A stretch of DNA of 64,000 bases from Bog-473 sp963756025 (GTDB lineage Bacteria > Actinomycetota > Acidimicrobiia > Acidimicrobiales > RAAP-2): positions 682,001 to 746,000 of the forward strand of contig CAVWMF010000001.1 of the NCBI GenBank assembly GCA_963756025.1. The letters are read 5' to 3'. Shown piece after piece: positions 42,311 through 50,636 of this stretch (within the stretch, counting starts at the first letter, position 1; every line of letters starts with the position of its first letter). A model generated the notes under the pieces. The model was given only the letters and a program-made list of their open reading frames with translations. It was not told the DNA's origin and ran no database searches. Both the position numbers and the translations under genes were made by a program.

Positions 42311-43180
42311 TTATTGCTCGCGGTCGGCCAGCAACCGGAACCGCAGGAGCGCGCCGAATCCGTGGGGGTCGTTGCGCACGACCCGGACGGGGCGGGTCGG
42401 GACGCGGCAGGTGACGGTCGAGCCCGGCTCGAGCCGGCCGGTCTCCAGCCCGTCGATCACGAGAGCGGCGGCCCGGTTCGGCGCGATCTCCACCCGGACG
42501 CGCTGCGTATCGGTCAGGACCAGGCTGCGGTCGAGCGACAGGTGCGGTGCCACCGGTGTGACCACCATGGCCCGCAGCGACGGCGCGAGGATCGGTCCGC
42601 GGGCGGACAGGTTGTACGCCGTGGATCCGGTCGGCGTGGCGATGATCACGCCATCGGCCGAGTAGGTGAACACATCCTCCCCGTCGATGGACGTGGCGAG
42701 GCGCACCGTGTGCCCGAAGTCGATCTTCTCGAGCACTACTTCGTTGAGGGCCAGATAGGTGAATACCGCATCACCCTGGGAACGGTCGGTGATGGTGACC
42801 TCGAGAGCGCAGCGGGCTTCGATGACGGCCCGGTTCTCGAACACTCTGGTCAACGCCACCCGCACCTGATCGGGCACGAGATCGGGCAGATAGCCGAGCC
42901 GGCCGAAGTTCACCCCCAGGACGGGGACATCCTCGGTCCAGGCCAGGCGCACGACACGGAGGAAGGTGCCGTCACCGCCCAGGCTGACGGCCACGGTCGA
43001 CCCGAGGAGATCGACGGCGTCCAGGTCGGTCTCCTTGCCCGCTTCGGTGACCCGGTTGGGTGCCGAGAACTGGAGAATGCGTGCGGTGTCACCCTGGGCG
43101 GTGAGCCACTCGGCCGTATCGAGGGCCAGGGCGAGGGCGTCGGGGCGCTCGGGGTGCACGAGGAACGTCGCCGTCGCCAT
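42311..43180 (-). CDS. nadK: NAD kinase
   Basis: A 289-residue ATP- or polyphosphate-dependent NAD kinase that makes NADP in the cytosol. 'VAVSLGGDGTFLRVVRLA' (G-G-D-G-T, about 70) is the nucleotide loop. 'LALNEVVLEKIDFG' gives the N-E pair (about 150) and 'YSADGVIIATPTGSTAYNLS' the substrate loop (about 178). The N-terminus 'ATFLVHPERPDALALAL' replaces the usual 'I...N..k'. The gap to tlyA is 3 bp, so the genes are tightly coupled. Confidence 0.95.
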   Translation of the reverse strand: MATATFLVHPERPDALALALDTAEWLTAQGDTARILQFSAPNRVTEAGKETDLDAVDLLGSTVAVSLGGDGTFLRVVRLAWTEDVPVLGVNFGRLGYLPDLVPDQVRVALTRVFENRAVIEARCALEVTITDRSQGDAVFTYLALNEVVLEKIDFGHTVRLATSIDGEDVFTYSADGVIIATPTGSTAYNLSARGPILAPSLRAMVVTPVAPHLSLDRSLVLTDTQRVRVEIAPNRAAALVIDGLETGRLEPGSTVTCRVPTRPVRVVRNDPHGFGALLRFRLLADREQ

Positions 43181-43183
43181 GGG

Positions 43184-44026
43184 TCAGGAGACCGCCTCGT
43201 CGACGACGTCGGAGAGAAGGCGGCCGACATCATCGCCGTGGAGCACAGCGGACGAGCCGGTGTTCTTGCGGGCGTGCACCAGGAACTCGACGTTGCCGGC
43301 GGGGCCGGTGAGGGGGGAAACCATCGCCCCCATGATGCCGGTTCCGGCGTCCTCAAGTGCGGACGTCACTCCCTCGAGCGCGCTGAGCCAGACGGCGGGG
43401 TCACGCACGACGCCCTTGCCCCGGGACACGATGGCCCGCCCGGCCTCGAACTGCGGCTTCACCAGTAGCACCAGCTCGGCATCGGGGCGCCCGACCGGCC
43501 CGCACAGCGCCGGCGCCACCGTGACGAGGGAGATGAACGAGACGTCGGCCGTGAGCAGCGATACGGGCTCGAAGGCCGGGTCGCGCTCCAGCAGTATCTC
43601 GGGCGTGAGCGTGCGGATATTGACCTTCTCCAGCACCGTGACCCGGCTGTCGCTGCGCAGGCGCTGGTCGAGCTGCCCGTGCCCCACGTCGACGGCGTAA
43701 ACGCGGGTCGCTCCACGCTGGAGGAGGCAGTCGGTGAAGCCTCCGGTGGACGCTCCCGCATCGAGGGTGCGCCGGCCGCCCGGGTCGACGGCGAACCTCG
43801 TGAGGGCCGCCGCCAGCTTCTGGCCGCCCCGGCTGACGAACGGTGCCGGGGGTCCGCGCACCACGACCGGCTCGTCGGGCGCCACCAGCCGTGCTGCTTT
43901 GTCCGCTTGGGTCCCCGCCACCAGCACCAACCCGGCGGCGATGGCCTTTTGGGCCTCGTGGCGGTTGGCGACGAGTCGGCGTCGGACGAGCTCGGTATCG
44001 AGCCGCCGGCGGGACCCAGGGCTCAG
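43184..44026 (-). CDS. tlyA: TlyA-family rRNA 2'-O-methyltransferase/haemolysin-like
   Basis: About 281 residues. The S4 RNA-binding domain is 'RRRLDTELVRRRLVANRHEA' followed by 'QKAIAAGLVLVAG' (residues about 6-38). The FtsJ-like methyltransferase has 'FVSRGGQKLAAALTRF' (catalytic Lys), SAM loop 'TLDAGASTGGFTDCLLQRGA', 'LLTADVSFISL' and 'LVKPQFEAGR' (K-D-K-E set). The S4 part has no ATG/GTG/TTG start in frame; the only sensible initiator is CTG at 44026, overlapping the upstream stop as CTGA. A TTG at 43930 would cut off the S4 domain. A point error or a rare CTG start is possible. In mycobacteria TlyA 2'-O-methylates 16S and 23S rRNA. Confidence 0.85.
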   Translation of the reverse strand: MSPGSRRRLDTELVRRRLVANRHEAQKAIAAGLVLVAGTQADKAARLVAPDEPVVVRGPPAPFVSRGGQKLAAALTRFAVDPGGRRTLDAGASTGGFTDCLLQRGATRVYAVDVGHGQLDQRLRSDSRVTVLEKVNIRTLTPEILLERDPAFEPVSLLTADVSFISLVTVAPALCGPVGRPDAELVLLVKPQFEAGRAIVSRGKGVVRDPAVWLSALEGVTSALEDAGTGIMGAMVSPLTGPAGNVEFLVHARKNTGSSAVLHGDDVGRLLSDVVDEAVS

Positions 44027-44589
44027 CTGCTTGCCTTCTTGGCGGCGGGGGCCTTCTTGGCGGCGGGTGCCTTCTTGGTCGCCGCGGGAGCCTTCTTGGC
44101 GGCCGGGGACTTCTTCGCCGCCTTCTTGGCCGTCTTGGTCGCCGTCGTCGCCGCCTTCTTGGCCGCCGACGTGGTGGCGCTGGTCGTCTTCGTCGCCGCC
44201 TTCTTGGCCGCTGTGGCCGTACTCTCGGCCGCGTCGCGGGCCGCCTTGGCGCCCTTTGCGGCCTGTGCCGCCATGTCGGAGCTCGCCGCCCGGCCGGCGT
44301 CGGCCGACCGCTTCAGCAGATCCGCCACCTGGTTGGCCAGCTTCTCGAGGGAGGACCCGTCGATCTTGCGGAGCTGCTCGGCCACCTCGTGGCGGACCAG
44401 GTCCAGAATCTGTTCGCTCGTCTTGTGCCCTCGCTCAACCAAGTTGTCCACCCATTCCTGTGCTTGATCGCGCTGGATGTCCCCGGCGCTCACCAACTCC
44501 CGCACGATCTCTTCGGCGCGGGCCCGTGTGACCTGGCCCAACACCGTACCGGCGTCCAGATACTTCTTGATGCGTTCGTTGTTCACCAT
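44023..44589 (-). CDS. Phasin-like coiled-coil protein with Ala/Lys-rich tail
   Basis: A 188-residue protein. Residues 1-95 are helical ('EIVRELVSAGDIQRDQAQEW' and 'LLKRSADAGRAASSDM'), similar to PhaF/PhaI-type regulators. Residues 100-188 are a histone-H1-like tail of repeated AKKA/PAAKK units, highly basic and disordered. Such tails bind nucleic acid non-specifically. It sits between the HAD gene and tlyA and takes the place of Rv1693-like small genes in the mycobacterial order. Its stop overlaps the tlyA start. Function is inferred only from composition. Confidence 0.65.
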   Translation of the reverse strand: MVNNERIKKYLDAGTVLGQVTRARAEEIVRELVSAGDIQRDQAQEWVDNLVERGHKTSEQILDLVRHEVAEQLRKIDGSSLEKLANQVADLLKRSADAGRAASSDMAAQAAKGAKAARDAAESTATAAKKAATKTTSATTSAAKKAATTATKTAKKAAKKSPAAKKAPAATKKAPAAKKAPAAKKASS

Positions 44590-44609
44590 ATAACAGGAGT
44601 ATATCTGAG

Positions 44610-45410
44610 TTAGCTGCCAGCAAGCACTCGCTGCACGAGCGCCGAGAGATCGGCGGCGACCTCATCGGGGGCGGGGTCGGTCGGGACGTCGCCGGCGTCG
44701 GTCACACCCGAAAGGACCAGGGCGAAGGGGATGCCCAATTGCCGGGCCAGCGCCCCGTCGGTGGAAGGTCGATCGCCCACCATGATCCTCAGATCATCCG
44801 CCCGGGCCCTGATCGCGTCAGCCGTGGGCCGATGTGGCTTGCCGGCGACCTCGGGCGTGGTCTCGGCCGCCGTGGAGACCGCGGCGAGCAGGGCGCCGGC
44901 CCCGGGGAGCAGACCGTGCGGCGTCGGGTGGGTCGGGTCCTCGTTGGTGCCGATCAGCCGGGCCCCCTCGCGTACCCGGTTGGCCGCCTCGGCGATGGCA
45001 TCGAAGGTGAACCCCCGGGTCCACCCGACCACGACCGCATCGACCGGGCCCGAGTCGACGATCGTGACCCCCCGGGCGAGCAACGCCTCGCTCACTCCCC
45101 CATCGGCCAGGACCAGCGCGGTCGAGCCCACGGGGAGCATCTCGGCCGCCACGTCGGCCGAGGTGAGGAGATCCTCGTCGGACGCCGTGATGCCGCAGTT
45201 CTTCATGCGGGCGTGGAGCTCGGCCCGGGTCGGCGCCGAGTTGTTGGTGGCGAACAGCGTCCGGATCCCGGCGGTCCGGAGCGCTTCGACCGCCGTGTCC
45301 ACGCCTTCGATGGGCTCGCCGGTGAGCCAGATCACGCCATCGAGGTCGATGACCCAGGTGCCGTGAGCGGACGGTGCGGCGGACGGTGCGGCGGACGAGG
45401 GCGAAGGCAT
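44610..45410 (-). CDS. HAD-superfamily IIA phosphatase (NagD/PGP-like)
   Basis: A 266-residue HAD hydrolase. Motif I is 'GTWVIDLDGVIWLTGEPIEG' (D-L-D-G-V, about 21-25), motif II 'LFATNNSAPTRAELH' (T-N-N-S), Lys in 'TPEVAGKPHRPTADAI' (about 190) and motif III/IV 'LRIMVGDRPSTDGALARQLG' (G-D-R-x-x-T-D). The C2a cap is in the middle. This class dephosphorylates small sugar or glycerol phosphates. It is the first gene of the tlyA-nadK-recN cluster, as in mycobacteria. The poly-Ser/Ala N-terminus is low-complexity. Confidence 0.9.
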   Translation of the reverse strand: MPSPSSAAPSAAPSAHGTWVIDLDGVIWLTGEPIEGVDTAVEALRTAGIRTLFATNNSAPTRAELHARMKNCGITASDEDLLTSADVAAEMLPVGSTALVLADGGVSEALLARGVTIVDSGPVDAVVVGWTRGFTFDAIAEAANRVREGARLIGTNEDPTHPTPHGLLPGAGALLAAVSTAAETTPEVAGKPHRPTADAIRARADDLRIMVGDRPSTDGALARQLGIPFALVLSGVTDAGDVPTDPAPDEVAADLSALVQRVLAGS

Positions 45411-45504
45411 AGCGCGGAGGTTACTCAGTGGCCACCGTGCAGCCGGCGAACAAAGTTCACACTGCCGTAGCTTTTCGGTCGATCTCGTCTGTTATCACTG
45501 TGAG

Positions 45505-46932
45505 GTGGCCGAGACCCTCGCTTCGCGTCAGTCCGAGGACACGCATCAGAAAGCGCTCCGCATCAACCTGGACCCTCGCTGGTACGGCACCGTGGCCGAG
45601 ATCGGCGCCGGTCAGGAGGTCGCCCGTTGGTTCTTCCGGGTGGGCGGCGCGGCCGGGACGATCGCCAAGTCGATGTCGGCCTACGACATGGCGGTGAGCG
45701 ACGCCGTCTACGGCGAGGTCGACCGCTACGTCTCCGAGGCCCGGCTGCAGGCGATGCTCGATCACGAGTTCGCCCTCAACATCGACCGGCTCAGCGATTC
45801 GCGCGGTGACAGCACCTCGTTCTTCGCCTTCGCCGACACCGTCGTGGCCCGCAGCTTCCGGGGCGGCAACGAGTGCCACGGCTGGATGGGCGTCAAGTTC
45901 CAGGCCCACCCGCACGACGAGCCGAGCCAGATCGCCCTGCACCTCCGCATGCTCGATATCGAGGCCTCGCTCCAGCAGGAAGCGCTCGGGATCGTCGGCG
46001 TCAATCTCCTCCACGGCGCCTTCTTCGAGCACCACGAACCGGAGGTTCTGGTGGAGAATCTGCTCGATCGCCTCAACACGGACCGGATCGAGATCGACAT
46101 GATCCGCTTCCGGGGGATCGAGTTCCGCAGCGTCGACAACCGGCTCGTGGCCCTGCAGCTCGTGCAGCTCGGCCTGAGCGGCGTGGCCATGTTCGGGCCG
46201 GACAAAGAAGTGCTGCAGCCGAGCGAGGTCCTGCGCAAGAAGGCGGTCCTCGTCGAGCGGGGCAGCTTCCGGCCGACCACGGTCGTCAACCTCGACATGA
46301 TCGAGTGCGCCATGGCCAAGTTCGGCGCCGAGCCCGGCATGGAGGGCAAGACCATCCTGCCCTTGGCCGAGCTGACCATGCGGAACCTCCTCGCCGGCGG
46401 CAACGGCGTCGACCGCCGGGACTTCCTGGCCCGGGCCGAGCTCCTCGCCGCGTGCGGGCTCACGACCATGATCTCGGACTACTTCGACTACTACCTCCTC
46501 GGCGCCTTCCTGGCCGCCCGCACGACCGAGCGCATCGGGATCGTCATGGGGGTGCCGAGCCTGCTCGACCTCTTCGACGAGCGCAATCACGAGCAACTCC
46601 AAGGTGGGATCCTCGAGAGCTTCGGGCGCCTGTTCAAGAACGACCTCAAGGTCTACGTCTATCCCCTGCGGCGGGCGGCGGGCGACGAGCTCGAGACCGT
46701 GGACAACCTGCACGTGGCGCCGGCGGTGCGACCGCTCTACGACTACTTGGCCAATCGTGGGAGCTTCGTGCCGCTCGACAACTTCCGCGAGACGTGCCTC
46801 CCCATCTTCAGCCGCGACGTCCTGCGCCGGATTGCCGAAGGCGACGAGGCCTGGGAGGACATGGTGCCCGCGGGCGCGGCCGACCTCATCAAGAAGCGGG
46901 GATTCTTCGGCTACATCCGTTCGATGGACTGA
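45505..46932 (+). CDS. Conserved protein of unknown function ('AEIGAGQEVAR' family)
   Basis: A 475-residue soluble protein. The N-terminal 'LDPRWYGTVAEIGAGQEVAR' then 'WFFRVGGAAGTIAKSMSAYD' (about 22-61) and 'FADTVVARSFRGGNECHGWM' (about 109-128) are highly conserved signatures, as are 'LLHGAFFEHHEPEVLVENLL' and 'MFGPDKEVLQPSEVL'. I recall this family from Bacteroidota, Cyanobacteria and others under unreliable automatic names (nicotinate-nucleotide adenylyltransferase, TonB-dependent receptor). Neither is supported by motifs here: there is no H-x-G-H and no barrel. It is divergent from the HAD gene and convergent with the glycosyltransferase, with a 22-bp overlap. Role unknown. Confidence 0.7.
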   Translation: MAETLASRQSEDTHQKALRINLDPRWYGTVAEIGAGQEVARWFFRVGGAAGTIAKSMSAYDMAVSDAVYGEVDRYVSEARLQAMLDHEFALNIDRLSDSRGDSTSFFAFADTVVARSFRGGNECHGWMGVKFQAHPHDEPSQIALHLRMLDIEASLQQEALGIVGVNLLHGAFFEHHEPEVLVENLLDRLNTDRIEIDMIRFRGIEFRSVDNRLVALQLVQLGLSGVAMFGPDKEVLQPSEVLRKKAVLVERGSFRPTTVVNLDMIECAMAKFGAEPGMEGKTILPLAELTMRNLLAGGNGVDRRDFLARAELLAACGLTTMISDYFDYYLLGAFLAARTTERIGIVMGVPSLLDLFDERNHEQLQGGILESFGRLFKNDLKVYVYPLRRAAGDELETVDNLHVAPAVRPLYDYLANRGSFVPLDNFRETCLPIFSRDVLRRIAEGDEAWEDMVPAGAADLIKKRGFFGYIRSMD

Positions 46933-47948
46933 GCGATCACCCGCCGGTACACGTCGACGTAGGCGTCGACCATCCGGTCCGCTCCGAAACGGGACTCCGC
47001 CACCGACCGGATCCGCGCCCGGTCCAGGGTCCCGACCCGGGAGACGGCGTCGACCGCGCCGGGCCCATCGGTCACCAGGTAGCCGGTCGTCCCGTCCTCG
47101 ATCAGCTCGCGCATCGAACCCCGGTCGAACGCGATGACCGGAGTGCCGCACGCCATCGCCTCGACCACGCTGAACCCGAAGGGCTCGTCGAAATTGATGA
47201 GGTGGAGCAGTGCGAGAGCCCCACCCAGAAAGGCGGACCGATCCTCGGCCCGCACCGGTCCCACGAACTCGGCCCCGGACCCGGCCTCGGCCTCGGCCAG
47301 GCGCGGCGCCACCTGCGTGTCGAAATACCGCTGGTCCTGGATGATGCCGGCCAGCTTCAAGGGGATGCCGGCGGCCGCTGCGGTTTCGATCGCCTCGACC
47401 ACACCCTTGTCGGGGTGGATCCGTCCGAAGAAGGCCAGGTAGTCCCCGGCCGACGGCGTGAAGGTGAACGCTCCGGTGTCGATGCCGTGGTGGATGGTGG
47501 CGACGTAGTCGAGGGCCGGATGACGGTCGGCGTCACTGATGGCGACGTAACTGCTGCGGCCGTTGTAGCTGACGTAGACTGGCAGGATCTTCTCCGAGGA
47601 GAAACCGTGGATCGTGGTGACGACGGGCGTCGCCGTCAGCCCGCTGTAGGTGAGCGGCAGGAAGTCGAATCCGTTGTGGATGATGTCGAAGTCCGCCGCC
47701 CGCTCGAAGACCTGCGCGATATGCAGACATTCGGCGACTTTCGGATCAACAGCCGGGTCCTCCGACCAGCCGTGCGGCACCACGGAGCACAGACGGGCCG
47801 CGGACAGCGAATCGCCGGAGGCGAACAGGGTGACGTCGTGCCCGCGCGCCACCAGTCCCTCGGTCAACAGCGAGGCGAAGAGCTCCCACGGGCCATAGTG
47901 GCGGGGCGGCACCCGCCAGGCGAGCGGCGCCAGGACGGCGATCCGCAG
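46911..47948 (-). CDS. GT4-family glycosyltransferase
   Basis: About 345 residues of GT-B fold. 'LRIAVLAPLAWRVPPRHYGP' is the N-terminal nucleotide-fold strand with the GT4 glycine/PPxxYGP loop. 'GIDTGAFTFTPSAGDYLAFF' followed by 'GRIHPDKGVVEAIE' begins the C-terminal domain (about 160-195). 'NFDEPFGFSVVEAMACGTPV' (E-x7-E, about 280) is the donor-binding motif. No ATG, GTG or TTG exists near the obvious N-terminus. CTG 47948 is given as a nominal start, and the nearest in-frame TTG (48140) would overlap the whole small-protein gene. Last gene of the carbohydrate cluster. Confidence 0.85.
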   Translation of the reverse strand: MRIAVLAPLAWRVPPRHYGPWELFASLLTEGLVARGHDVTLFASGDSLSAARLCSVVPHGWSEDPAVDPKVAECLHIAQVFERAADFDIIHNGFDFLPLTYSGLTATPVVTTIHGFSSEKILPVYVSYNGRSSYVAISDADRHPALDYVATIHHGIDTGAFTFTPSAGDYLAFFGRIHPDKGVVEAIETAAAAGIPLKLAGIIQDQRYFDTQVAPRLAEAEAGSGAEFVGPVRAEDRSAFLGGALALLHLINFDEPFGFSVVEAMACGTPVIAFDRGSMRELIEDGTTGYLVTDGPGAVDAVSRVGTLDRARIRSVAESRFGADRMVDAYVDVYRRVIAQSIERM

Positions 47949-47970
47949 CGGCTGCGGCGGACCGGTGCTC

Positions 47971-48084
47971 TCAGCGGCCGAGGCCGGGACGGCTCTCCTT
48001 CTTGTCGCGCTTGGCCTCTCGCTTCTCCTTGAGAGATTTGCCGGGTTTCTTCCCGGCGGGTTTCTGGGGTGACTTCTCTGGCAT
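47971..48084 (-). CDS. Small basic protein, in frame with and nested at the GH130 3' end
   Basis: 37 residues: MPEKSPQKPAGKKPGKSLKE followed by KREAKRDKKESRPGLGR. Free-standing actinobacterial microproteins with the same 'KSxKSLKEKRxxKxxK' pattern are common. AAGGAG (48091-48096) lies 6 nt before this ATG, an ideal ribosome site. Its reading frame is continuous with the end of the GH130 gene, so the same residues may also be made as a C-terminal tail of that enzyme. Highly basic and disordered; function unknown. Confidence 0.6.
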   Translation of the reverse strand: MPEKSPQKPAGKKPGKSLKEKREAKRDKKESRPGLGR

Positions 48085-49578
48085 GTCGCTCTCCTTCGTG
48101 GTCGTTGCGCGTGAGGTGGTTGTGGGCTCAAGAGCGGCAAGCAGTGCAGCCAGCGGAACGGTGGCCACTCCGATAGCGGAGTCTCCTATGCCATACGGCA
48201 CCACGACGTTACCCTTGTGCAGCAGTGCGCCGCAGGAATAGAGCACGTTGGGCACGTACCCGTTCTGTTCGTCGGGGGCCGGGCTGAGGAGCGGCTCTTG
48301 CAGCTGGCCCAGGATCCTCGTCGGTTCTTCGAGGTCGAGCAGGAGGGCACCGATGTTGTAGGTGCGCATGGGCCCCACCCCGTGCGTGAGGACCAGCCAC
48401 CCGCGCTCCGTCTCGATCGGAGAACCGCAGTTCCCCAGTTGCAGCACCTCCCAGGCCCGGACGGGCATCTGACAGGGTTGCGCGTCGGTCCAGTGGCGCA
48501 GGTCGTCCGACGTGGCGATGGTGTTGGTTTCGCGGTCCGAGCGCGACAGGGCGGCGAAACGCCCGCCGATGCGGCGTGGAAAAAGTGCCAGACCCTTGTT
48601 GGCGGCGGCCGGGCCGACGAGGGGCGACGACGTGAAGCGCCGGAAGTCCGCCGTCTCCAACAGCTGCTGCGTGATGTCCGTCCCGTTGTAGGCGGTGTAC
48701 GTGGCGTAGTATACGTCGTCCTCCGCCAACCGCACGAAGCGGGCGTCTTCCATGCCGTTGCTCTCGGCCGCCATCGACGGCATCAGGATCCGCTCGTCGA
48801 GCGCCGACTCCTCGTCGAATTCCACGGCATAGGTCCGCGCCGCGATGTCGTTGATCAACGAGATGATGCGCTTGCCTTGCGGCCGCGTGGCCAGCTGCTG
48901 GTCGAGCTGCACCAGTCGCTGCTCGAGCTCGGCGCCGCTGAACTGCGGACGGAGGTCGTCGAGGACGAAGTCGGCGTCGCCGCCCCCGGTCCGCAGTCGA
49001 CGCATTTCACCCCGGAAGACAATGGCGTGCTGGGGCGTCTCGGCGCGGCGCCCGACGGTGGCGAACTTCGGTCCCGGGTCGAAATTGAGCGCACCGTTCC
49101 CGTCGACGATGCCGGTGCGGAAGCCGATGGACGAACGATGCCCCTCCCCGATCCCCCGGACGCTCATGACCACGCGCACGGCATCCGCCGCTACGTCCCC
49201 CTGGTCGGGATGCGCCACCAGGCTGGGGTTGCACAACGCCGCCGCTTCGATGGCGTACTCACTGGTGAACGTGGCGCCGAGAAGCAGGCGCCGGGTGTCG
49301 GAGAGCTCGAGCGCTGCGTCGAGCCGGCCCGAGAGCTCATCGGCATGGCGGCTGAACGTCTCGAGTAATCCGTGGTGGCGCCCCGAGAAGCGGGCCACCA
49401 CGTCGTCGAACGCGAGCTGGGCCTCGTCATCGCCGAGCGCGAGGACCCGGCGCAGCACGGCCGAGGAGCGCGACTCCTGCTGGTCGTAGCCTTCGTCGCC
49501 CGGCACGAACAGCTGCGTCACGACTCTCGAGGGGTCGGCCCGGAGGCGACCGGGTTGGCGGCGGACCAGGCCGGTCAT
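47971..49578 (-). CDS. GH130-family beta-mannoside hydrolase/phosphorylase-like
   Basis: A 535-residue protein including the fused basic tail. The five-bladed GH130 propeller is at about 130-490: 'GMEDARFVRLAEDDVYYATY' followed by 'TAYNGTDITQQ' (the G-x-E-D-P-R-type catalytic/substrate block), 'NKGLALFPRRIGGRFAALSR' (the K-D/N-x-x-L-F-P-x-x-I strand), 'LQLGNCGSPIETERGWLVLT' followed by 'HGVG', and 'PNVLYSCGALLHKGNVVVPY' followed by 'GIGDSAIGVATVP'. GH130 enzymes act on beta-1,2- or beta-1,4-mannosides. Its ATG overlaps the upstream stop (ATGA). The propeller should end near 'LAALLAALEP'; the frame then runs into the small KEKR protein. Confidence 0.8.
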   Translation of the reverse strand: MTGLVRRQPGRLRADPSRVVTQLFVPGDEGYDQQESRSSAVLRRVLALGDDEAQLAFDDVVARFSGRHHGLLETFSRHADELSGRLDAALELSDTRRLLLGATFTSEYAIEAAALCNPSLVAHPDQGDVAADAVRVVMSVRGIGEGHRSSIGFRTGIVDGNGALNFDPGPKFATVGRRAETPQHAIVFRGEMRRLRTGGGDADFVLDDLRPQFSGAELEQRLVQLDQQLATRPQGKRIISLINDIAARTYAVEFDEESALDERILMPSMAAESNGMEDARFVRLAEDDVYYATYTAYNGTDITQQLLETADFRRFTSSPLVGPAAANKGLALFPRRIGGRFAALSRSDRETNTIATSDDLRHWTDAQPCQMPVRAWEVLQLGNCGSPIETERGWLVLTHGVGPMRTYNIGALLLDLEEPTRILGQLQEPLLSPAPDEQNGYVPNVLYSCGALLHKGNVVVPYGIGDSAIGVATVPLAALLAALEPTTTSRATTTKESDMPEKSPQKPAGKKPGKSLKEKREAKRDKKESRPGLGR

Positions 49579-50636
49579 GGTCGGGCCGGCACCGGCTCTC
49601 CTGCGTGCAGCACGTGCTGCACGTGCTGCACGTGCTGCAGCGTCGTGAGGAACGCCAGCGTCGACTCGGTCCCCTGATTGAGGTTGGCGCCGTCCTCTTC
49701 GAGTCCGTCGAAGCCTCCGCCGGTCTCGGGGTCCCACATGGCCACCTGGGCATCGTTGTCCCCGAGGAACCAGGCCGCGGCGGCAGTCACGCCGTCCGGC
49801 CAGATCGCGCTGTCGTCGACGGTCGAGGCCCGCGCGCACGCATCGGCCAGCGCAGCCACCTCAATGGGTTGCTGATCGAAGCGGGGGCCCGCCTCGCCCG
49901 CTCCCGCACCGCCGGCCGGCGTCACCGAGATGTGCCCCTCACCCGTTTCGTGCGCCAGCAGCCAGCCCAGCAGGTCCAGGCCCTGCTGGCGCAGCGTGGC
50001 ATCGTCCAGTACGGCGCCGGCGGCGATCATGGCCTCGGGAAGCACGGCATTGCCGTACTCCAGGCGGGCCTCGGGCCACGGCCACGCTGCGTCGCGGGTG
50101 GGGCGGAGCATGGCCGCCGCCGCGTCGGTGAGCAGCGCACGTGCCGGCCCATGGTCGGGTTGGACCCCCAGCAGCTCTGCCGCGCCGAGGGCGGCGAAGG
50201 CCATCGCCCGGGGCCAGGCGGAGCGCTGGTCGGCCGCCTGGGCCAGCAGCAGGGAGGCCGTTGCGCGGGCTTCGGCCTCGTCGGCGTGCGCGGCGGCGGT
50301 GCCGAGGCCCCAGATGCTTCTCCCCCACGCATCCTCGACCCGGGGCAGGTCCTCCCAATGGCCATGACGGTTCATCCGGTTGCGGGTCCCCCCGCTCACC
50401 CCCTGGGCGTCGACGAGGAACCGCAGCGCCAGGCGGACGAGGTGCGCCACCGCGGGATCACCGGCGGGCTCACGGGCCGCTGCCACCAGGACGCGGGCCA
50501 TGTCATCGGTGCAATAGCCGTGCTCGCGCCGGGGGACGGCGAACTCGGCGTGCTCGAACGTGCCGCGCCGGTCGCTCATGGAGACGATGTGCGCGAAGTT
50601 GGGACGTGGTGTCGTGGTGCCGGCGGTGGAGCTCAC
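49575..50636 (-). CDS. Alpha/alpha-toroid glycosidase-like protein
   Basis: A 353-residue protein. 'PRREHGYCTDDMARVLVAAA' (about 35-54) and 'VEDAWGRSIWGLGTAAAHAD' (about 100-119) together with 'WPWPEARLEYGNAVLPEAMI' and 'DQQPIEVAALADACARAS' show the regularly spaced helix pairs of a six-hairpin (alpha/alpha)6 barrel, often labelled glycosyltransferase by position. Acidic pairs (T-D-D-M, E-D-A-W-G-R) could be catalytic. The C-terminal 'QHVQHVQHVLHAG' comes from a 9-bp tandem repeat. The start GTG overlaps the upstream glycosyltransferase stop (GTGA), and its own stop overlaps GH130, so the three genes are translationally coupled. Confidence 0.65.
   Translation of the reverse strand: MSSTAGTTTPRPNFAHIVSMSDRRGTFEHAEFAVPRREHGYCTDDMARVLVAAAREPAGDPAVAHLVRLALRFLVDAQGVSGGTRNRMNRHGHWEDLPRVEDAWGRSIWGLGTAAAHADEAEARATASLLLAQAADQRSAWPRAMAFAALGAAELLGVQPDHGPARALLTDAAAAMLRPTRDAAWPWPEARLEYGNAVLPEAMIAAGAVLDDATLRQQGLDLLGWLLAHETGEGHISVTPAGGAGAGEAGPRFDQQPIEVAALADACARASTVDDSAIWPDGVTAAAAWFLGDNDAQVAMWDPETGGGFDGLEEDGANLNQGTESTLAFLTTLQHVQHVQHVLHAGEPVPARP
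49611..49637 (-). repeat. 9-bp repeat CACGTGCTG, three copies
   Basis: Three exact tandem copies (49611, 49620, 49629) within the 3' end of the toroid gene. They encode the QHV repeats, and each contains the palindrome GCACGTGC. In-frame expansion is neutral for the reading frame. Confidence 0.85.

Noticed and set aside
45505..46932. Nicotinate-nucleotide adenylyltransferase or TonB receptor annotation
   Set aside because: The protein has neither the H-x-G-H/nucleotidyltransferase signature nor a signal peptide, plug or barrel.
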